64,000 nt of DNA from Flavipsychrobacter sp. (lineage in GTDB: Bacteria > Bacteroidota > Bacteroidia > Chitinophagales > Chitinophagaceae), in contig JAEUVF010000014.1 in NCBI GenBank assembly GCA_016787265.1, forward strand, positions 62,001 to 126,000, read 5' to 3'. A program made the translations under genes and the position numbers. Below are positions 9,154 to 17,837 of the stretch, piece after piece. How positions within the stretch are numbered: the first letter of the stretch is position 1; each line of letters starts with the position of its first letter. Below the pieces are notes generated by a model that was not told the DNA's origin, did not search any database, and worked only from the letters and a program-made list of their open reading frames with translations.

Positions 9154-10584
9154 CTACACCAGTGACGCTGAAACCTGGAGCAAAGATAGCTCCTCGAATC
9201 GGTTTGTCATAACCTGGAGGCTAAATGGCATGCCATTACTGTGCCAAAAAACTGGAAGGGAGATTGCAGGAAGGCCTGTCAGATTGGCAAAAACAGTGTA
9301 GATATCACCCAGATACATCGCGATCGGGTCGTCTTTTTTCTCACCAAAGCGGAAGGCAGGAGTTGGCGCGGTTGGACCCAAAATTGCATCGAAGTTATTG
9401 AAGATCAATTGAGTCTGATCAAATAGGCGGCGCCTTACCTGCTGGGCTTTAGTAAAGTAGGCATCATAGTATCCGGCACTCAGCACAAAGCTGCCAAGCA
9501 GGATACGACGCCTTACTTCCGGGCCAAAACCCTCTGATCTGTTATGTGCATAAAAATCTGCTAAATCCTCCACTGGCTGCCTGGTACGGTGGCCATAACG
9601 GACGCCGTCAAAGCGGGAGAGGTTGGAAGAAGCTTCCGCGGTAGTCAGGATATAATAGGTTGGTACAACATAATCCAGCAAAGGGAATTCAAGGGCCTCC
9701 ACCCGGTGGCCCGCTGCTTTTAATTCGTCGAATTTATTGAGCAACGCAGTTCTTATTTCCGGATCAAGGGAAGGATGTTCTACGGCATCCCTGAAATAGG
9801 CGAATTTATGAGGCCTGAAACTTGCCTCGAGTTCCTTGGAATACGCCGGAACCGGTAAAGAAGAACTGGTACTATCAAATGCATCCGAACCGGCAATGGT
9901 TTCGAGTACCAGTGCAGCATCAGCGATATTTTTTGAAAAAATTCCCACCTGGTCGAAAGAAGAAGCATAGGCAATCAGGCCATAGCGACTGATACGGCCA
10001 TAACTGGGTTTCAGGCCATATACACCAGTGAAGTCCGCGGGTTGACGAACAGATCCCCCCGTATCGGAACCCAGGCTCACCATACAGAGTCCGGCTTGAA
10101 CCGCTACCGCGGACCCACCCGAGGACCCACCGGGAACCCGGTCATTATCCAGGGCATTGAGCGTTGGACCGTATACGGAATTCTCATTGGAGGAACCCAT
10201 GGCAAATTCATCGCAGTTCAATCGGCCGATAATGATTGCACCGGCAGCCAGAAGGCGTTCAATACAGGTAGCAGAATAGGGGGCTTTAAAATGTTCCAGC
10301 ATCCTGGAGGCGGCTGAAACCACATGCCCTTCATAACATAACACGTCTTTAATTCCCACCACAACTCCAAAAAGAGGAGGTAGAACAGTACCGGAAGTTT
10401 TGTTCCGGTCCAGTGCAGCGGCCCGTTCCAGTGCTTCCGTTTCGAATACCTCGATGTAGGCATTCAGGTGCTGTTGCTGGCGGATTTGCTGCAAATAAAA
10501 CTCCACTACTGATAAACAGGTAGTGGAGCCATCGTTTAATTCCTTATGATATTGAGCTATCGATTCAAATACAAACAATGCCAC
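9154..10584 (-). CDS. gatA: Asp-tRNA(Asn)/Glu-tRNA(Gln) amidotransferase subunit A
   Basis: Amidase subunit of GatCAB, which releases ammonia from glutamine to convert Glu-tRNA(Gln) and Asp-tRNA(Asn). The 476 residues match the family length. The amidase Ser-cisSer-Lys triad is visible as Lys79 (GVVVGIKD), Ser154 (PGGSSGGS) and Ser178 (GSDTGGSVR). The start codon is GTG at 10584; no in-frame ATG gives a sensible N-terminus. gatB and gatC are not in this window, which is common because the subunits are often scattered. tatA lies immediately upstream on the same strand, 44 bases away. Confidence 0.96.
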   Translation of the reverse strand: MALFVFESIAQYHKELNDGSTTCLSVVEFYLQQIRQQQHLNAYIEVFETEALERAAALDRNKTSGTVLPPLFGVVVGIKDVLCYEGHVVSAASRMLEHFKAPYSATCIERLLAAGAIIIGRLNCDEFAMGSSNENSVYGPTLNALDNDRVPGGSSGGSAVAVQAGLCMVSLGSDTGGSVRQPADFTGVYGLKPSYGRISRYGLIAYASSFDQVGIFSKNIADAALVLETIAGSDAFDSTSSSLPVPAYSKELEASFRPHKFAYFRDAVEHPSLDPEIRTALLNKFDELKAAGHRVEALEFPLLDYVVPTYYILTTAEASSNLSRFDGVRYGHRTRQPVEDLADFYAHNRSEGFGPEVRRRILLGSFVLSAGYYDAYFTKAQQVRRRLFDQTQLIFNNFDAILGPTAPTPAFRFGEKKDDPIAMYLGDIYTVFANLTGLPAISLPVFWHSNGMPFSLQVMTNRFEELSLLQVSASLV

Positions 10585-10628
10585 GCTAATTTCTTTGGTT
10601 CAACGCTTGCGTAACGGGAATCCAGCGT

Positions 10629-10853
10629 TTACTGCTGGGGAGAAGTAGTTTTATCTTTCTCCTTAATGCCCTGTTCAATTTCTTCTTTCACATTGTTCTT
10701 TGCATCGTTGAACTCACGGATACCACGGCCCAGTCCACGCATCAGTTCTGGAATTTTTCTGCCACCAAATAACAGCAATACCACCAGGATAATCAGGATC
10801 CATTCACTGCCCCCTGGCATGGAGATCATTAATAATTGATTAGCTACTAACAT
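10629..10853 (-). CDS. tatA: Sec-independent protein translocase subunit TatA
   Basis: This 74-residue protein would be the pore-forming subunit of the twin-arginine translocon, which exports folded proteins. It has one N-terminal membrane helix (about residues 15-31, [17 protein letters not shown]), the hinge and amphipathic helix motif [20 protein letters not shown], and a charged C-terminal tail ([14 protein letters not shown]). No tatC is adjacent. It may share a transcript with gatA downstream. TatB is not clearly distinct in Bacteroidota, so TatA/E is the better call. Confidence 0.93.
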   Translation of the reverse strand: MLVANQLLMISMPGGSEWILIILVVLLLFGGRKIPELMRGLGRGIREFNDAKNNVKEEIEQGIKEKDKTTSPQQ

Positions 10854-10914
10854 GCTAAGATTGATTTTGTAGTTTGTAAAGATACGGTTTTATACCTGCA
10901 ATAGATTTGAACAT

Positions 10915-10939
10915 AAAAAAAACCGCCAAACGGCGGTTT
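10915..10939 (-). terminator. Intrinsic terminator of rplS
   Basis: On the minus strand AAACCGCC pairs with GGCGGTTT around a 4-nt loop. A U-run follows, seen as A 10915-10922 on the plus strand. It lies 22 bases beyond the rplS stop. Confidence 0.85.
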
Positions 10940-10960
10940 ACTATATTCAAAACAGCTTGC

Positions 10961-11320
10961 TTATTTTGCAACAGCCATTTTCTTTTCTTTGATACGGGCG
11001 CTCTTGCCACTGCGCTCACGAAGGAAGTACAGTTTCGCTCTACGAACCTTACCTACTTTATGAACAGAGATGGAGTCGATATTCGGGCTGAACAACGGGA
11101 ATGTTCTTTCTACTCCCACACCGTCAGAGATTTTACGTACAGTAAAGGTTTGGGTAGTACCCTGTCCCTGACGTTTGATCACATCCCCTTTAAAGCTCTG
11201 GATACGCTCCTTGTTGCCTTCTACAATTTTATAGTTTACAGTCACGTTATCGCCCGCTTTGAATTTCGGAAATTCTCTGTTGGGGGTTAATTGCTCGTGA
11301 ACAAATGCTACTGCGTTCAT
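10961..11320 (-). CDS. rplS: Large-subunit ribosomal protein bL19
   Basis: This 119-residue ribosomal protein sits at the 30S-50S interface. Hallmarks include [44 protein letters not shown] and the basic end [22 protein letters not shown]. It has its own complete promoter (11344-11375) and terminator (10915-10939), so it is a single-gene transcript here rather than part of the rpsP-rimM-trmD operon seen in many bacteria. Confidence 0.98.
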   Translation of the reverse strand: MNAVAFVHEQLTPNREFPKFKAGDNVTVNYKIVEGNKERIQSFKGDVIKRQGQGTTQTFTVRKISDGVGVERTFPLFSPNIDSISVHKVGKVRRAKLYFLRERSGKSARIKEKKMAVAK

Positions 11321-11343
11321 GACATTCTTTTTTTATCGGACGG

Positions 11344-11375
11344 CAAAGGTAAGAGAAAGATTGTGAATATTCAAA
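11344..11375 (-). promoter_or_regulatory. rplS: Promoter of rplS (TTTG-N20-TAnnTTTG)
   Basis: Read on the minus strand, TACCTTTG (11351-11344) matches the TAnnTTTG -7 element. It is preceded, after exactly 20 bp, by TTTG (11375-11372) as the -33 element. The -7 box ends 23 bases before the ATG. This is the cleanest Bacteroidota housekeeping promoter in the window. Confidence 0.8.
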
Positions 11376-11391
11376 AGTAAAATAAAAAAAC

Positions 11392-12957
11392 CTATCTGGC
11401 TACGTTCACCGCTCTCTTTTCCCTGATCACCGTTACCCTGATCTGTCCAGGGAAGGTCATTTCCGTCTGAATCTTCTGAGCAATTTCAAAGCTGAGACGG
11501 TCACTGTCAGCATCTGTTACTTTATCCGCTTCCACAATTACACGTAACTCCCGGCCAGCCTGAATGGCATAGGCTTTTTCCACCCCCTGATAGGCCATCG
11601 CCATATTTTCAAGGTCTTTGATCCGCTGCAGGTATTGCTGCATAATTTCCCTTCTTGCTCCGGGGCGTGCACCACTGATGGCATCACAGGCCTGAACGAT
11701 TGGGGAAATTACATATTGCATTTCCATTTCATCGTGGTGAGCTCCGATGGCATTTACCACTGCAGGGTTCTCTCCGTATTTTTCAGCCAGTTTGGCGCCC
11801 AGCAGCGCATGGCTCAGTTCTGATTCCTCATCCGGCACTTTGCCGATATCGTGCAGAAGTCCGGCTCTTTTTGCCAGTTTGGGGTTCATACCCAGTTCGG
11901 ATGCCATGATCGCACAAAGGTTCGCTACCTCGCGGCTGTGCATCAGCAGGTTCTGTCCGTAAGAGGAGCGGAAACGCATTTTACCTACGATCCGTACCAG
12001 TTCTTTATGTAAACCATGGATGCCGAGTTCGATTACGGTTCGGTCACCGATTTCCATCACCTGCTCCTCAATCTGACGGCGGGTTTTTTCCACTACCTCT
12101 TCAATTCGGGCAGGGTGAATCCGGCCATCGGTCACCAGTCGCTGTAAACTCAGGCGCGCAATTTCCCGACGCAGCGGATCAAATGAAGACAGAATAATCG
12201 CTTCCGGTGTATCATCCACAATAAGATCTACGCCAGTAGCAGCTTCCAGGGCGCGGATGTTACGGCCTTCACGACCGATAATCTGTCCCTTGATTTCATC
12301 ACTCTCCAGGTTGAATACCGTAATGGAGTTTTCAATTGCCTGCTCTGCGGCAGTCCGCTGAATGGTCTGAATAATGATCTTACGGGCTTCTTTATTCGCT
12401 TTTTGCTTGGCGTCATCAATAATATCCTGCTGAACGGCAATAGCCTGCGTCTGAGCTTCTTTTTTCAGGCTTTCCACCAGTTGAGCTTTCGCTTCATCTG
12501 CAGTAAGACCGGCGATTTTCTCCAGTCGGCGGATATGTTCTTCCTGGTGTTTTTCCAGTTCCGTACGTTTGATATTTACCAGTTCGATCTGCCGGTTCAG
12601 GTTTTCCTTTATGGCTTCGTTTTCCTTGATCTGCTTATCAAGGCCAGACTCCTTCTGGTTGATACTTACCTCTTTCTGCTTGGCCCTGTTTTCCTGATCG
12701 CTGAGTTTGCGGTTGCGGTCCAGTACTTCTTTGTCGTGTTCTGCTTTTAGCTGAACAAATTTTTCCTTAGCCTCCAGTATTTTTTCCTTTTTCAGGGTCT
12801 CGGCCTGTAATTGTGCATCTTTTACAATTTTCTGGGCCTGGTTTTCTGCATCGAGGATTTTTTGCTGAGTATTTGCTTTAAAAATAAATTTTCCTGCCAC
12901 TATGCCCGCTACAAGTGCAAGTATGGCAACAATCAATAGTATGATGGTTTCGTTCAT
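11392..12957 (-). CDS. rny: Ribonuclease Y (membrane-anchored endoribonuclease)
   Basis: Endonuclease that starts mRNA decay, 521 residues long. It has an N-terminal membrane helix (about 3-24), a long charged coiled coil rich in Lys, Glu and Gln (about 30-185), a KH RNA-binding domain containing [20 protein letters not shown], and a metal-dependent HD domain with [10 protein letters not shown] and HHDE. The C-terminus ends with the family segment [19 protein letters not shown]. It is transcribed divergently from the TlpA-like gene; the 155-base gap between them has only degenerate -7-like sequences. Confidence 0.97.
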   Translation of the reverse strand: MNETIILLIVAILALVAGIVAGKFIFKANTQQKILDAENQAQKIVKDAQLQAETLKKEKILEAKEKFVQLKAEHDKEVLDRNRKLSDQENRAKQKEVSINQKESGLDKQIKENEAIKENLNRQIELVNIKRTELEKHQEEHIRRLEKIAGLTADEAKAQLVESLKKEAQTQAIAVQQDIIDDAKQKANKEARKIIIQTIQRTAAEQAIENSITVFNLESDEIKGQIIGREGRNIRALEAATGVDLIVDDTPEAIILSSFDPLRREIARLSLQRLVTDGRIHPARIEEVVEKTRRQIEEQVMEIGDRTVIELGIHGLHKELVRIVGKMRFRSSYGQNLLMHSREVANLCAIMASELGMNPKLAKRAGLLHDIGKVPDEESELSHALLGAKLAEKYGENPAVVNAIGAHHDEMEMQYVISPIVQACDAISGARPGARREIMQQYLQRIKDLENMAMAYQGVEKAYAIQAGRELRVIVEADKVTDADSDRLSFEIAQKIQTEMTFPGQIRVTVIREKRAVNVAR

Positions 12958-13112
12958 TGATGGATTGTTTTAATCTTTTTTCAATCGTTTCTATCTGTCG
13001 TCTATCGCTCATAACTGGTTGAATAAGACGCTAATTTGCGAAAATACGAATTCAAAGCATAAAAGGTTGCAGCTTTTCCCATGTGGCCGTAAATTGGAGG
13101 AAAGAATCCAAG

Positions 13113-14216
13113 ATGAACAGTCTGAAAATGATACTCGGACTTCTATTGTGCGGTCCGGCTCTGCTGGCGCAGCAACAGTCGTTCAGCCTCCAGGGGAGCT
13201 TTTCCAGGATGCCGAACCTCCCTAAAAAGCTTTATTTACAATATTCGGTTGGCGAAAAATGGATCAAGGACAGCTGCGAAGTAACCAATGGTAACTATTT
13301 CTTCTCCGGAAAACTGGCGGAGCCAACCCTGGCTAGTTTATCCGGTTCTTCGGAGGTGATTGGGATCTTCCTGGAACCAGGTACCATTCGGGTTCTCCAT
13401 AGCGATACAATCACTAATATGAAGGTCTATGGCTCCCTTTCACAGCTCGATTATATGGAACTCGAGAAAGCCGCTGCGCCATACCGGCGCCGGCTGGATA
13501 CTTTATATGAGCAGTTCAGTAAGGCAAGAGCCAAACGGGATACTGTCCGAATTGCCCGGATGGAAGCCGAAATCACAGCCGTTGCAAATGAACATCGTCA
13601 GGAGGTATATGGCAGGTTTGCTTCGAACCATCCCGCTTCGCCGATAGCACTTTATGCCCTGACCGAATATGCCGGAATGGATACGGATCCGGAAGAAATT
13701 GAACCAATTTTCCTAAAGCTCGCTCCTGAAATTCGAAACTATCCATCCGCCCAGGCGCTCCGGCAAAAAATCGATTTCGCCAAGGCTACTGCTATCGGCC
13801 AGACAGCGCCGGACTTTACTTTACCTGATACGCTCGGAAACCCGGTTGCGCTTTCCTCTCTTCGGGGAAACTACCTGTTGCTGGATTTCTGGGCTTCCTG
13901 GTGTGGCCCCTGCCGGTTTGAAAACCCGAATCTCGTATCAGCCTTTGCCAAATACAGGAAAAAAGGATTTGATATCCTAGGGGTTTCACTGGATCAGCCA
14001 AATGGAAAGGCGGCCTGGATGAAAGCCATTCGCGAGGATAAACTATCCTGGCACCAGGTTTCAGACCTGAAATACTGGAACAATGAGGCGGCAGTTCTGT
14101 ATGGAATCACTGCTATCCCTCAGAATTTCCTGCTTGATCCCCAGGGAAAGATTATTGCCCGAAACATAAGGGGAAAGGAATTGCTTGCAAAACTGGGAGA
14201 ATTGTTTCCTGAATAA
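13113..14216 (+). CDS. TlpA-like periplasmic thiol-disulfide oxidoreductase with DUF4369-like N-terminal domain
   Basis: The protein is 367 residues from ATG 13113; a GTG at 13083 would add ten residues ahead of the obvious signal peptide MNSLKMILGLLLCGPALLAQ. A GGAGG sequence lies at 13096-13100. The N-terminal half resembles the DUF4369 domain that precedes thioredoxin domains in Bacteroidota. The C-terminal half is an AhpC/TSA-TlpA thioredoxin domain with APDFTLPDTLGNPVALSSL and the redox motif WCGPC (Cys264 and Cys267). The cis-Pro segment ITAIPQNFLLDPQG is intact. It probably reduces or oxidises disulfides in envelope proteins; the client is unknown. It is monocistronic and convergent with zapA. 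Confidence 0.88.
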   Translation: MNSLKMILGLLLCGPALLAQQQSFSLQGSFSRMPNLPKKLYLQYSVGEKWIKDSCEVTNGNYFFSGKLAEPTLASLSGSSEVIGIFLEPGTIRVLHSDTITNMKVYGSLSQLDYMELEKAAAPYRRRLDTLYEQFSKARAKRDTVRIARMEAEITAVANEHRQEVYGRFASNHPASPIALYALTEYAGMDTDPEEIEPIFLKLAPEIRNYPSAQALRQKIDFAKATAIGQTAPDFTLPDTLGNPVALSSLRGNYLLLDFWASWCGPCRFENPNLVSAFAKYRKKGFDILGVSLDQPNGKAAWMKAIREDKLSWHQVSDLKYWNNEAAVLYGITAIPQNFLLDPQGKIIARNIRGKELLAKLGELFPE

Positions 14217-14234
14217 AGGTTGCTCTCTTTTGAT

Positions 14235-14528
14235 CTATGCCTGTTTCATTTTATCCAGGAACTGTTCCATTTGCTCGAGTTTTTCCCGGATAGCGTTGGT
14301 GTCCAGTTCCGATCGGGTTGAAGCGCTTTGTTCGGTGGCGTACCATACCAAAACCATAGCGATATAATCCTGCATGTCTTTGGCAGAAAACTGGGTTTTG
14401 AATTCCAGGATTTTTTCATTGATTAGCTTCACTGTTGACCGAACCGCCTCCTCATCCTGCATCCGGATCTTAATCCGGTAGGTGCGGTCACCAATTACAA
14501 TATTGGCGGGAATCAGGTGGTCTGCCAT
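14235..14528 (-). CDS. zapA: Cell-division protein ZapA-like
   Basis: This 97-residue cytosolic protein would bind FtsZ and promote protofilament bundling. It shows the ZapA layout: an N-terminal beta region (ANIVIGDRTYRIKIRMQDEEAVR) and a long helix (VKLINEKILEFKTQF...DYIAMVLVWYA) that forms the tetramer coiled coil. It is the last gene of the pheT - coiled-coil gene - zapA group, two bases after the preceding stop. ZapA sequences are divergent, so the call rests on length, layout and context. Confidence 0.85.
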   Translation of the reverse strand: MADHLIPANIVIGDRTYRIKIRMQDEEAVRSTVKLINEKILEFKTQFSAKDMQDYIAMVLVWYATEQSASTRSELDTNAIREKLEQMEQFLDKMKQA

Positions 14529-14530
14529 GT

Positions 14531-14821
14531 TTATTCATTTAAAAGAGCAATACACTGCTCTATTTCTTTGAGGTATTGATTGATTCTTTTTTCCAGTGCC
14601 TGGCGATCGGCTTCCTTCATGGTAGCCGGTCGGGTGGCCCGTACTACTTCCAGTTGCCGTTCCAGTTCTTCAATCCGAGCCTGCTGCAACCGATCTTTTT
14701 CCTGTAACAGCTGAAATGTCTGCTGCAGGCGTTCCTGTTCTTTTTTCGCCTGGGCATACTGTTTTTGCAGCTCTGCCAGCTTATCCTGAATCCGGTTGAT
14801 ATGATCGTGTAGTTCCTGCAT
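14531..14821 (-). CDS. Small coiled-coil protein between pheT and zapA, possibly ZapB-like
   Basis: This 96-residue protein is almost entirely predicted coiled coil, with heptad-like spacing through INRIQDKLAELQKQYAQAKK and IEELERQLEVV, and a C-terminal helix ending YLKEIEQCIALLNE. It has no signal or membrane segment. The ATG overlaps the pheT stop by one base (TGATG), and zapA follows after two bases, so the three genes are almost certainly one transcript. Its size, shape and partner suggest a ZapB-like division factor working with ZapA, but this is inference from context and not sequence identity. Confidence 0.75.
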   Translation of the reverse strand: MQELHDHINRIQDKLAELQKQYAQAKKEQERLQQTFQLLQEKDRLQQARIEELERQLEVVRATRPATMKEADRQALEKRINQYLKEIEQCIALLNE

Positions 14822-17247
14822 CAGGATTTCCGGATTTCTGCACCTGTTTCTTTTTCCAACGACTGGATCAGTTTCTGCATAAGGGAATCAATCTCTTTAT
14901 CGGTCATGGTTTTTTCTTCATCGAGAAATGAAAAATTTATTGCCACTGATTTTTTATCCGTACCCAGCTTATCGCTTTCAAAAAGATCAAATAACCGGTA
15001 ACCAGCCAGTTTTGGCAGGTTTGTTTTCCGGATGGCTGCTTCAATGGTGCCATAGGCTACAGAACGGTTTACCAGCATGGCCAGATCTCGCTCTACAGCA
15101 TTCTGCCGGGGCAATTCCCGAAATACCAGCTTTTTAGAACTGGCAAGCTTCACAATGGTAGCCCAGTCCAGATCAGCCATAAATACTGGCTGTTTAATGT
15201 CAAACTGAATCATTTTCGTTTTGGAAATCTGTCCGATTGATCCAATTTTTTCTTTCCCGGCAAAAAGTTCAAATCCGGGTTGCAAGCCAGGAAGATCCGC
15301 TTCCTGTAATTTGAGTGCGTTTAATCCAAGGGATGCTCCCAACCACGTAACTACTCCTTTCAGCACAAATAAATCCGCGGGCTGTGCGGTAGTACGCCAG
15401 GAACCTTCCGCATATACCCCACTCAGGTAAATACAACAATGCATTTGTTCCCGATATGCTCCAGGGCCGGTTGTGGAATAGGTTTTACCGAATTCAAACA
15501 AACGCAGCTGGTCGTTCTTGCGGTTATGGTTATAGGAAATTACTTCCAGTGCTGTTTCCATCATGGAAGGCCTGAGTAAATTCAGTTCAGCAGAAAGGTT
15601 GTTCAGCATGGTAACGGTGCCAGCCAATTGCTCTTCGGTATAGTAGGCGCTGTTGGTGATGGAATTGGTCAGGATTTCGCGGAAGCCGGAACCTGCCAGG
15701 TATTGTGCTGTCTTCTCCTTCAGTTTACCATCCACATCGTTTTCAACCGATGGTGTAATGGTGATGGCTTGCGGAATCTCAACATTGTCCAGTCCGTCGA
15801 TTCGTAATATTTCCTCCACAATATCAGCAGGCAGTGAGATGTCCGGTTTGTGATATGGTACTGCCAGTCTTAGTTCGTCAATACTGTCTTTTACTACTTC
15901 AAAGCCGAGTGCTTCGAGAATTTTTTTGATGGTATCGGGATGATAACTTTTGCCACTTAGTTTTTTCAGGTAATGGTATTTGATGGCTACCTGTTTTTTT
16001 TCTTCCTGGTTCGGATATACATCCACGATATCCGATGAAATGGTACCTCCTGCCAGTTCTTTTATCAACAGGGCTGCTCTTTTCAGGGCATAGAGGGTTT
16101 GTGAAATATCCACGCCTTTTTCAAAGCGGATAGCGGCATCCGTCCGCAGTCCATGGCGAAAAGAAGTTTTTCGAATTCGACTGGGATGGAACCAGGCAGA
16201 TTCAAGGAATACATTTTTGGTTTCGTTGGTTACACCGCTGCCAAGTCCACCAAATACACCTGCAATACAAACCGGGTTGTTGGCATCGCAGATCATTATG
16301 TCGGCTGCATCCAGTTTACGTTCCTTGCCATCCAATGTTACAAAGGGTGTATCCTGTTTTACCTGTTGTACTATAATTTTTCCACCCTGTAGGGCCGAGG
16401 CATCAAATGCATGCAGGGGCTGGCCTGTTTCATGCAGCACAAAATTGGTGATATCAACGATATTGTTGATAGGGCGCAGTCCAATTGAAAGCAGTCGGTC
16501 TTTCAGCCATTGAGGGGATTCCGCAACCGTGATACCGGTAATGCTTACCCCGGAGTAGCGCTGACAGCCTTCTGTATCGAGCAGTTCTACCTGGATGGGG
16601 AGCGACTGGTCCTGGGCTTTAAAACTGTTGACGGAAACCGGACGAAGCCTCAATTCTGTTTTATCGTGATGGGTGAGATAAGCGCAAACATCCCTGGCTA
16701 CTCCCATATGGCTCATAGCATCCATCCGGTTTGGAGTTAAACCGATTTCATAAATGATGTCCGTATAAACCGGGAAATACTGGTTGGCCGCGGTACCGGC
16801 TTTCAGATTGTCGGGTAATACCAGGATGCCTCCATGATCAGGGCCCAGACCGATCTCGTCTTCCGCACAAATCATTCCCTGGCTTTCCTCGCCCCGGATC
16901 TTCGCCAGTTTCATAGTAATGGGCTCCCTGTTAAAGGGATAAATTGTAGTGCCTACAGGCGCTACCACTACCGTTTGTCCAATTGCAACATTAGGCGCTC
17001 CACATACGATGGAAACCGGGCTTTCAGCGCCGATGTCCACTTTAGTCAGTGATAGTTTATCTGCATTGGGGTGGCGGTCACAGGCCACCACTTTTCCTAT
17101 TAGAAGTCCTTTTAATCCCCCTCTGATGGATTCATAGGGAGACATGCTTTCAACTTCCAGTCCTATTGAGGTAAGAATGCGCGACAACCGTTCAGGGTCA
17201 ACCGAAACGGGTAAATATTCACTCAGCCAGTTATACGAAATCGTCAT
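14821..17247 (-). CDS. pheT: Phenylalanyl-tRNA synthetase beta subunit
   Basis: Editing and tRNA-binding subunit of the alpha2-beta2 PheRS, 808 residues from ATG 17247 (MTISYNWLSEYLPV, the conserved N-terminus); an in-frame ATG at 17262 adds five atypical residues. Domains in order are the N-terminal tRNA-binding OB fold (GKVVACDRHPNADKLSLTKV), the B3/B4 editing domain (NFVLHETGQPLHAFDA), the B5 domain (HYLKKLSGKSY), the catalytic-like core (LRPSMMETALEVISYNHNRK) and the C-terminal anticodon-binding fold (FRELPRQNAVERDLAMLV). pheS is elsewhere. A TAnnTTTG box lies 24 bases upstream. Confidence 0.97.
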   Translation of the reverse strand: MTISYNWLSEYLPVSVDPERLSRILTSIGLEVESMSPYESIRGGLKGLLIGKVVACDRHPNADKLSLTKVDIGAESPVSIVCGAPNVAIGQTVVVAPVGTTIYPFNREPITMKLAKIRGEESQGMICAEDEIGLGPDHGGILVLPDNLKAGTAANQYFPVYTDIIYEIGLTPNRMDAMSHMGVARDVCAYLTHHDKTELRLRPVSVNSFKAQDQSLPIQVELLDTEGCQRYSGVSITGITVAESPQWLKDRLLSIGLRPINNIVDITNFVLHETGQPLHAFDASALQGGKIIVQQVKQDTPFVTLDGKERKLDAADIMICDANNPVCIAGVFGGLGSGVTNETKNVFLESAWFHPSRIRKTSFRHGLRTDAAIRFEKGVDISQTLYALKRAALLIKELAGGTISSDIVDVYPNQEEKKQVAIKYHYLKKLSGKSYHPDTIKKILEALGFEVVKDSIDELRLAVPYHKPDISLPADIVEEILRIDGLDNVEIPQAITITPSVENDVDGKLKEKTAQYLAGSGFREILTNSITNSAYYTEEQLAGTVTMLNNLSAELNLLRPSMMETALEVISYNHNRKNDQLRLFEFGKTYSTTGPGAYREQMHCCIYLSGVYAEGSWRTTAQPADLFVLKGVVTWLGASLGLNALKLQEADLPGLQPGFELFAGKEKIGSIGQISKTKMIQFDIKQPVFMADLDWATIVKLASSKKLVFRELPRQNAVERDLAMLVNRSVAYGTIEAAIRKTNLPKLAGYRLFDLFESDKLGTDKKSVAINFSFLDEEKTMTDKEIDSLMQKLIQSLEKETGAEIRKS

Positions 17248-17271
17248 GTAGGTAATTATCAATTAAGAACG

Positions 17272-17279
17272 CAAATATA
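17272..17279 (-). promoter_or_regulatory. pheT: TAnnTTTG -7 promoter element of pheT
   Basis: On the minus strand TATATTTG matches TAnnTTTG and ends 24 bases before the pheT ATG. No -33 TTG is present at the usual spacing. Confidence 0.55.
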
Positions 17280-17497
17280 ACAGATTGTGCAGGCATCCTT
17301 CTGCACTTCTTCGCCGTGTTCCACTGCTAACCAAAGGAAATTTCATAACAGCGTGAAACAATAGTGAAACCTGGTCTTTTCAAAAAACAGGGGTTTTCAC
17401 TGTGTTATTTTATGGCGTGAAACGTTTGCCTGTATTGCTTTTGAGTCATTATTCTAAAATGGGAGTTCTGCTATAATGCCCTGCCTGCTTTGTTTTA

Positions 17498-17536
17498 AGG
17501 CGATTTTCTGAGGTTAACAACTAGGCAAAATCGCCT
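17498..17536. repeat. Inverted repeat with 10-bp perfect arms
   Basis: AGGCGATTTT (17498-17507) and AAAATCGCCT (17527-17536) are exact reverse complements around a 19-nt loop containing GTTAAC. It lies 54 bases left of the first DnaA-box-like site. No U-tract follows, so it is not a normal terminator. Confidence 0.75.
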
Positions 17537-17589
17537 GAAACGCCATCCTGGTAATTCTAGTATCTGGCCAACGATCTGACACTAAATCT

Positions 17590-17695
17590 TTGTTCACAAT
17601 TGGTGTGAATAAAGATTGCCGGATCAAGGAAAACTTTTTTATATTGTGTATATACCACCTTTGACGGTGGATAACCGTCTGATTGCTGTGGATAA
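17590..17695. promoter_or_regulatory. Cluster of five DnaA-box-like 9-mers
   Basis: Compared with TTWTNCACA: TTGTTCACA (17590-17598, plus strand, 8/9), TTATTCACA (17604-17612, minus, 9/9), ATATACACA (17645-17653, minus, 8/9), TTATCCACC (17666-17674, minus, 8/9) and TTATCCACA (17687-17695, minus, 9/9, the strongest E. coli type box). Four are in the same orientation within about 90 bp. The spacing and orientation bias make chance unlikely. Confidence 0.65.
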
Positions 17696-17781
17696 CCCTC
17701 TGCATTACTTTAGCAAAACTAAACGGTTTAAAAAATTTTTTCGAAGTTGGGAGGGGGTCTATATTCGCCGTCCTGATTCTG

Positions 17782-17793
17782 GGTGTTAACACC
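17782..17793. repeat. Perfect 12-bp palindrome upstream of dnaB
   Basis: GGTGTTAACACC is self-complementary and ends 44 bases before the dnaB ATG. Its GTTAAC core also occurs in the loop of the 17498-17536 inverted repeat. It is a likely dimeric protein-binding site. Confidence 0.55.
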
Positions 17794-17837
17794 TGATTCA
17801 CGATTTCTTAATGTTCTGGTAATGTTGTATAGTTCAA

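Larger units (their letters stand above)
17248..17837. other. 590-base non-coding region between pheT and dnaB; candidate replication origin or DnaA-controlled region
   Basis: This is the only gene-free stretch over 300 bases in the window. From left to right it holds the pheT promoter, GTGAAAC copies at 17353, 17364 and 17417 (the first two 11 bp apart) with an inverted TTTTCAC at 17394, a 10-bp-arm inverted repeat (17498-17536), five DnaA-box-like 9-mers (17590-17695), AT-rich tracts at about 17630-17660 and 17703-17742, and a perfect 12-bp palindrome (17782-17793). The replicative helicase gene starts at its right edge and pheT diverges to the left. These are the parts expected of a bacterial oriC, though no dnaA gene is in view. 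A DnaA-regulated dnaB promoter is the main alternative. No credible protein-coding gene was seen in it. Confidence 0.5.

Noticed and set aside
13032..13038. TAATTTG upstream of the TlpA-like gene as a promoter
   Set aside because: It has only one base between TA and TTTG instead of two, and no matching -33 element. The same holds for 47533-47539 before the lipoprotein gene.
13816..14001. Minus-strand frame inside the TlpA-like gene
   Set aside because: It lies fully within a well-supported thioredoxin-domain gene and has no family features. Many similar antisense frames were left out for the same reason.
17514..17801. A 95-codon minus-strand reading frame in the pheT-dnaB gap
   Set aside because: Composition is random-looking with no domain or ribosome-binding site, and it runs through the DnaA-box cluster and both palindromic elements. 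Treated as chance.
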